Shown: positions 5,743-8,713 of the stretch, piece by piece
How the letters are laid out: the number at the start of each line of letters is the position of its first letter
How positions within the stretch are numbered: the first letter of the stretch is position 1
Source of the DNA: a bacterium
GTDB taxonomy: Bacteria; CG03
Assembly (NCBI GenBank): GCA_013791675.1
Contig: VMTI01000213.1
Coordinates: forward strand, 1-8,713
Direction of reading: 5' to 3'
Length of the DNA: 8,713 nucleotides
Made by a program: the position numbers and the translations under genes
The notes under the pieces: generated by a model
Seen by the model: only the letters and a program-made list of their open reading frames with translations
Databases searched by the model: none
What the model was told of the DNA's origin: nothing

Positions 5743-7079
5743 AAAGAAAATTTATTTTCGCGTTCAAGTTTGTCTATTTATTTTCAGATGCAATTGCTCT
5801 TCTGCTGGCTTTTGTATTAGGAAACTATATCAGGCACGGTATTTTTTTTCATCCGGCGTATAATAAACTGATTACGCCGGTTCTGCTGCTTTTTATCTAT
5901 TTTTTCTATCATTATAAATTCTACAACAAGCTGCAGCTTACTTTCGTTTACGAGCTTTTCAGAATTATCCGCGCCGGATGCGTGGCTTTCGGTTTTGTTC
6001 TCGTTTTCACATTTTTCTGGAGGCCGTTTTCTTATTCCAGGCTCATGCTTATTTATTTTTTAATACTGTCGGTGATTTTTGTTTTTACCGAGAGGGAAAT
6101 ACTGAAATTCGTTATGGATTTGTGTATAAAAAAGCTTTTTCTCCCGGACAAGATCCTTGTAGTAGGCCGCGGAAAAATAGTGCGGGCTTTAAAGCGGCGG
6201 ATGCGTCTTAAACATCAGGCGGCCTTGTGGATAAATCACTACCCTGATGATGAAGAACTGAGGGTGTTTGTCCAGGACCGCGGTTTCAGCGGAGTTGTCA
6301 TAGCGCATTTTCCGCTTAATCACGAGAAAGTTGTCAGCATCGCCAATGCATGCGAGCAGTACGGCGCCGATTTCCAGCTTGTTCCCGATATTCTGGAACT
6401 CAAGCTTGGCGATCTTGTGATGGACGAATTTTTCGGTATTCCTCTTTTGAAGCTAAAGCCCACCCCTTTAATGGGCACCCATCTGTTCATGAAAAATGTT
6501 TTTGATGTGAGCGTTACCATAGCCGGATTGGCATTATTGATGCCGGTTTTTCTTATTATAGCGGCGCTGATAAAACTGGACAGCCATGGGGAGATAATTT
6601 ACAGCCACATCAGGAGAGGCCTAAAGGGCAAAGATTTTAAATTTTATAAATTCCGTACAATGGTCAAAGGCGCCGATAAGATACTTCAGGACGAAAGAAA
6701 CAAACAGTACAAAAACGGAGCTTTTCTTTTTAAGAAAAAAAATGATTCCAGGATTACGCGCATAGGCGTTTTTTTAAGAACGTTTTCGCTGGATGAATTT
6801 CCTCAGCTTTTAAATGTGCTTAAAGGGGATATGTCCATAGTAGGGCCCCGCCCGCAGATTATCAGCGAGGCCGAGGGCTATGATTTATCGGCAAGACGAC
6901 GGTTGAGAATAAGGCCCGGCATAACGGGTCTCTGGCAGGTCAGCGGCCGAAGCGATTTATCCTATGAGGAAATGGTGAGGCTGGATATTTTTTATGTTCA
7001 GAACTGGTCAATGGAAGAAGATTTTCGTATACTCTTGAGAACGATTCCCGCTGTGCTTTTCGGAAAAGGAGCGTATTGA
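5739..7079 (+). CDS. Polyprenyl-phosphate sugar-1-phosphate transferase (polyprenyl glycosylphosphotransferase family)
   Basis: 446 residues. The family moves a sugar-1-phosphate from a nucleotide sugar to undecaprenyl phosphate at the inner membrane, the first step of capsule, exopolysaccharide or O-antigen units. Seen in order: four hydrophobic membrane segments (about 10-125); a Rossmann-like domain starting ILVVGRGKIV near 138; a re-entrant membrane helix near 250-280 (NVFDVSVTIAGLALLMPVFL) with its central Pro; and the catalytic domain. The latter has FYKFRTMVKGAD (FRTM at 305-308), SLDEFPQLLNVLKGD with the catalytic Asp352-Glu353 pair, SIVGPRP (369-372) and GITGLWQVSGRSDLSYEEM (GLWQVSGR at 397-404), ending LDIFYVQNWS. 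All key motifs are intact and the length is typical. ATG 5739 is the only start downstream of the promoter. The sugar substrate cannot be read from sequence. A nucleotide-sugar synthesis gene follows after 29 nt. Confidence 0.95.
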   Translation: MKRKFIFAFKFVYLFSDAIALLLAFVLGNYIRHGIFFHPAYNKLITPVLLLFIYFFYHYKFYNKLQLTFVYELFRIIRAGCVAFGFVLVFTFFWRPFSYSRLMLIYFLILSVIFVFTEREILKFVMDLCIKKLFLPDKILVVGRGKIVRALKRRMRLKHQAALWINHYPDDEELRVFVQDRGFSGVVIAHFPLNHEKVVSIANACEQYGADFQLVPDILELKLGDLVMDEFFGIPLLKLKPTPLMGTHLFMKNVFDVSVTIAGLALLMPVFLIIAALIKLDSHGEIIYSHIRRGLKGKDFKFYKFRTMVKGADKILQDERNKQYKNGAFLFKKKNDSRITRIGVFLRTFSLDEFPQLLNVLKGDMSIVGPRPQIISEAEGYDLSARRRLRIRPGITGLWQVSGRSDLSYEEMVRLDIFYVQNWSMEEDFRILLRTIPAVLFGKGAY

Positions 7080-7108
7080 GCGGGGCTCGCCGGATTTTGG
7101 AAAAATAA

Positions 7109-8173
7109 ATGAAAAATAAATATGAGGATATCAGGGTGATGGTTCTTGCCGCCGGCGTGGGCACACGGTTAAGGCCGTTGACATACAGAATACCGAAGCC
7201 GCTGATCCCTATAGTCAACAGGCCTGTGATGGAACATTCCATCACTAATCTTCAAAAACAGGGCTTCAGAAAGTTTATATGTAATTTGCATACGCACGCG
7301 GGTTTAATCAAAAAGTATTTTGGCAGCGGAAAAAGGCTGGGCGTCTCAATGGCATATTCGGTAGAAAAAAACCTAATGGGCAATGCAGGGGGACTGAAAA
7401 AGGTTGAGGGTTTTTTTCGCGGGACCGGCACGTTTGTCGTCATATCGGGCGATGGGTTCACGGATATAGACATAAGGCGCGCCGTCAGATTCCATCAAAA
7501 GAAAAAATCCATGGCGACTATGGTGCTTAAAAATGTTGACAGCGCTTTTCCTTTTGGTATAACGCTGACGGCATCGTCGGGTAAAATAAAGAAGTTTATG
7601 GAAAAGCCCAGTATTTCCGATTTTGTCAGCGCCGCTGTCAACACGGGGATATATATTTTTGAGCAGGAAGTTTTTAAATTCATCCCTAAAAATAAATTTT
7701 TTGATTTTGGCCGCGACCTGTGGCCCCGGCTTCTGAAGGCGGGCCTGCCGATATACGGCTATAAAACAGACGCCTACTGGTGCGATGTGGGCAATCTTCC
7801 GGATTACCGCAGGACGGTGGCGGATGTTTTGGACGGTAAGGTGAATATAAAGATTCCGGGGCAGGAGAGGCAGAGATCGGTTTGGTGCGAGAAGAATGTA
7901 AAAATAGGAAAAAATGTTAAATTTTACCGTCCCTGTCTTATCGGAGCCGACTCTGAAATAGGCGAGGGCGCTAAAATAGGCCCCTTTGTCACAATAGGCC
8001 GCAGGTCGGTAATAGGCGCGTCAGCGGTTGTTAAAAATTCAATAATTTGGGACAATGCGCGGATTGACGGGGGAGTGAAAATTAAGAATTGTATTATAGA
8101 CAGCGGCGCCGCGATAAAGGAGAACTTGACTTTGTACGAGGGCACTGTGATAAATACGGAGGAGAAAAAATGA
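7109..8173 (+). CDS. Sugar-1-phosphate nucleotidyltransferase (NDP-sugar pyrophosphorylase, mannose-1-P guanylyltransferase-like) with beta-helix tail
   Basis: 354 residues. It would make an activated NDP-sugar plus pyrophosphate from an NTP and a sugar-1-phosphate in the cytoplasm. The N-terminal nucleotidyltransferase domain shows the nucleotide loop LAAGVGTRLRPLT (13-25) and IPKPLIPI with Lys30. It also has GNAGGLKK (91-98), where relatives usually have GTAGAL, ISGDGFTDID with metal-binding Asp115, EKPS (165-168), VNTGIYIF (177-184) and YWCDVGN (223-229). Residues about 263-345 are hexapeptide-type repeats of a left-handed beta-helix (VKIGKNV, LIGADSEIGEGAKIGPFVTI, SIIWDNARIDGGVKIKNCII). 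The layout is most like mannose-1-phosphate guanylyltransferases, but glucose-1-phosphate enzymes of the same fold cannot be excluded. The ribosome site is weak (GGAAA 8-9 nt before ATG); a second ATG at 7139 would cut into the first strand. It probably supplies substrate to glycan synthesis begun by the upstream transferase. Confidence 0.92.
   Translation: MKNKYEDIRVMVLAAGVGTRLRPLTYRIPKPLIPIVNRPVMEHSITNLQKQGFRKFICNLHTHAGLIKKYFGSGKRLGVSMAYSVEKNLMGNAGGLKKVEGFFRGTGTFVVISGDGFTDIDIRRAVRFHQKKKSMATMVLKNVDSAFPFGITLTASSGKIKKFMEKPSISDFVSAAVNTGIYIFEQEVFKFIPKNKFFDFGRDLWPRLLKAGLPIYGYKTDAYWCDVGNLPDYRRTVADVLDGKVNIKIPGQERQRSVWCEKNVKIGKNVKFYRPCLIGADSEIGEGAKIGPFVTIGRRSVIGASAVVKNSIIWDNARIDGGVKIKNCIIDSGAAIKENLTLYEGTVINTEEKK
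8158..8164 (+). promoter_or_regulatory. Strong ribosome-binding site of metK
   Basis: GGAGGAG lies 5 nt before ATG 8170, inside the last codons of the nucleotidyltransferase gene. With the ATGA overlap it fixes the metK start, and it suggests metK can be translated well independently of coupling. Confidence 0.8.
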
Positions 8174-8713
8174 GAGATTACGAATTTACTTCTGAAAGTG
8201 TCGGCGACGGCCATCCTGATAAAGTCTGTGACCAGATATCCGATGCCGTGCTTGATGAGATTTTGAAACACGACGAGAAAAATGGCCTCAAGCCCTATAA
8301 AATGAAAACCGGCGATACACGGGGCTCCCGATGCGCCTGCGAAACATTTATTACGCTGGGGCTGGTTATTGTCGGCGGGGAAATAACGACTGACGCCTGG
8401 GTGGATGTCAGAGAAGTGGTGCAAAAAACCTTGAAACAAATAGGGTATAATTCCCCCGACTACGGTTTTAATTATGAAACATGTTCCATATTGAACGCCA
8501 TAGGTTCACAGTCTCCGGATATCGCTCAGGGCGTGGACGCCGGCGGGGCCGGGGACCAGGGCATAATGTTCGGCTTTGCCTGTGATGAGACGGATAATTT
8601 GATGCCGGCGCCCATTGAATTTGCCCATTCGCTTGTCAGAAAATTCAAAGAAGTCAGATCCCTCGGAACACTTCCTTACCTGGGGCCCGATTGTAAAAGT
8701 CAGGTCACGGTCA
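8170..8713 (+). CDS. metK: S-adenosylmethionine synthetase (MetK), 5' part, cut by window end
   Basis: The first 181 residues of methionine adenosyltransferase, which makes S-adenosylmethionine from methionine and ATP in the cytoplasm. Signature parts: FTSESVGDGHPDKVCDQISD with the ATP/metal-binding GHPDK at 14-18, ACETFITLGLVIVGGEITT (56-74), QSPDIAQGVD, GGAGDQG (125-131), and DETDNLMPAPIEFAHSLV. About 200 more residues are expected beyond the window. Two features differ from the Escherichia coli enzyme. About 15 extra residues lie between Asp35 and the R-x-A-C-E-T block (18 residues, 36-53, where E. coli has 3). The loop between GVD and GAGDQG is shorter (AG, where E. coli has seven residues, RADPLEQ). 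The start overlaps the upstream stop by 4 nt. Identity is not in doubt. Confidence 0.97.
   Translation, partial: MRDYEFTSESVGDGHPDKVCDQISDAVLDEILKHDEKNGLKPYKMKTGDTRGSRCACETFITLGLVIVGGEITTDAWVDVREVVQKTLKQIGYNSPDYGFNYETCSILNAIGSQSPDIAQGVDAGGAGDQGIMFGFACDETDNLMPAPIEFAHSLVRKFKEVRSLGTLPYLGPDCKSQVTV

Noticed and set aside
7924..8439. Open frame of 171 codons on the - strand
   Set aside because: It is antisense to the beta-helix tail and metK, both clearly real genes, and its translation shows no family motifs.
1..8713. tRNA, rRNA, CRISPR or insertion-sequence content
   Set aside because: No cloverleaf-like sequence, regularly spaced repeats, transposase motifs or terminal inverted repeats were seen on either strand.

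Overview
The window looks like a chromosomal stretch of a Gram-negative (outer-membrane) bacterium. Outer-membrane-type barrels, FlgD-like C-terminal domains, CsgG-like and FecR domains, and A/T-rich Lys/Ile codons (aaa, ata) suggest a poorly characterised lineage such as Elusimicrobiota or Omnitrophota. This placement is inference from protein style only. No RNA gene, insertion sequence, phage gene or CRISPR array was seen.

Region 1 (1-4626, + strand) reads as one operon whose promoter lies outside the window. It starts with the 3' part of a surface protein (NHL repeat, LamG-like domain, FlgD-like C-terminal domain). Then come a small MNT nucleotidyltransferase and a 54-residue, N-terminally shortened HEPN-type partner. 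Next is a long protein joining a PorV-like outer-membrane barrel to a CsgG-like domain. A secreted HEAT-repeat protein and a FecR-domain probable lipoprotein with a very basic tail follow. The first four genes are chained by overlaps of 4, 17 and 4 nt; the last two follow gaps of 38 and 17 nt. The MNT/HEPN pair is thus embedded, in register, inside an envelope-protein operon, and both members carry changes in expected functional parts.

Region 2 (4642-5544, - strand) is a single unrecognised, probably outer-membrane beta-barrel protein, convergent with region 1 across a 15-nt gap.

Region 3 (5545-5738) is a divergent intergenic region. It holds a near-consensus sigma70-type promoter with an extended -10, a perfect 14-bp dyad of the form GTGA-N6-TCAC upstream of it, and a possible nine-codon leader ORF whose stop overlaps the next start.

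Region 4 (5739-8713, + strand) is a surface-polysaccharide and metabolism operon. A polyprenyl-phosphate sugar-1-phosphate transferase would start a lipid-linked glycan, and a sugar-1-phosphate nucleotidyltransferase with a C-terminal left-handed beta-helix would supply an activated sugar. metK (S-adenosylmethionine synthetase, cut by the window end) overlaps the nucleotidyltransferase by 4 nt. This MetK has an unusual insertion of about 15 residues near its N-terminus.

The most unusual items are the minimal MNT/HEPN pair, the barrel-CsgG fusion, the leader/promoter arrangement before the sugar transferase, and the MetK insertion.
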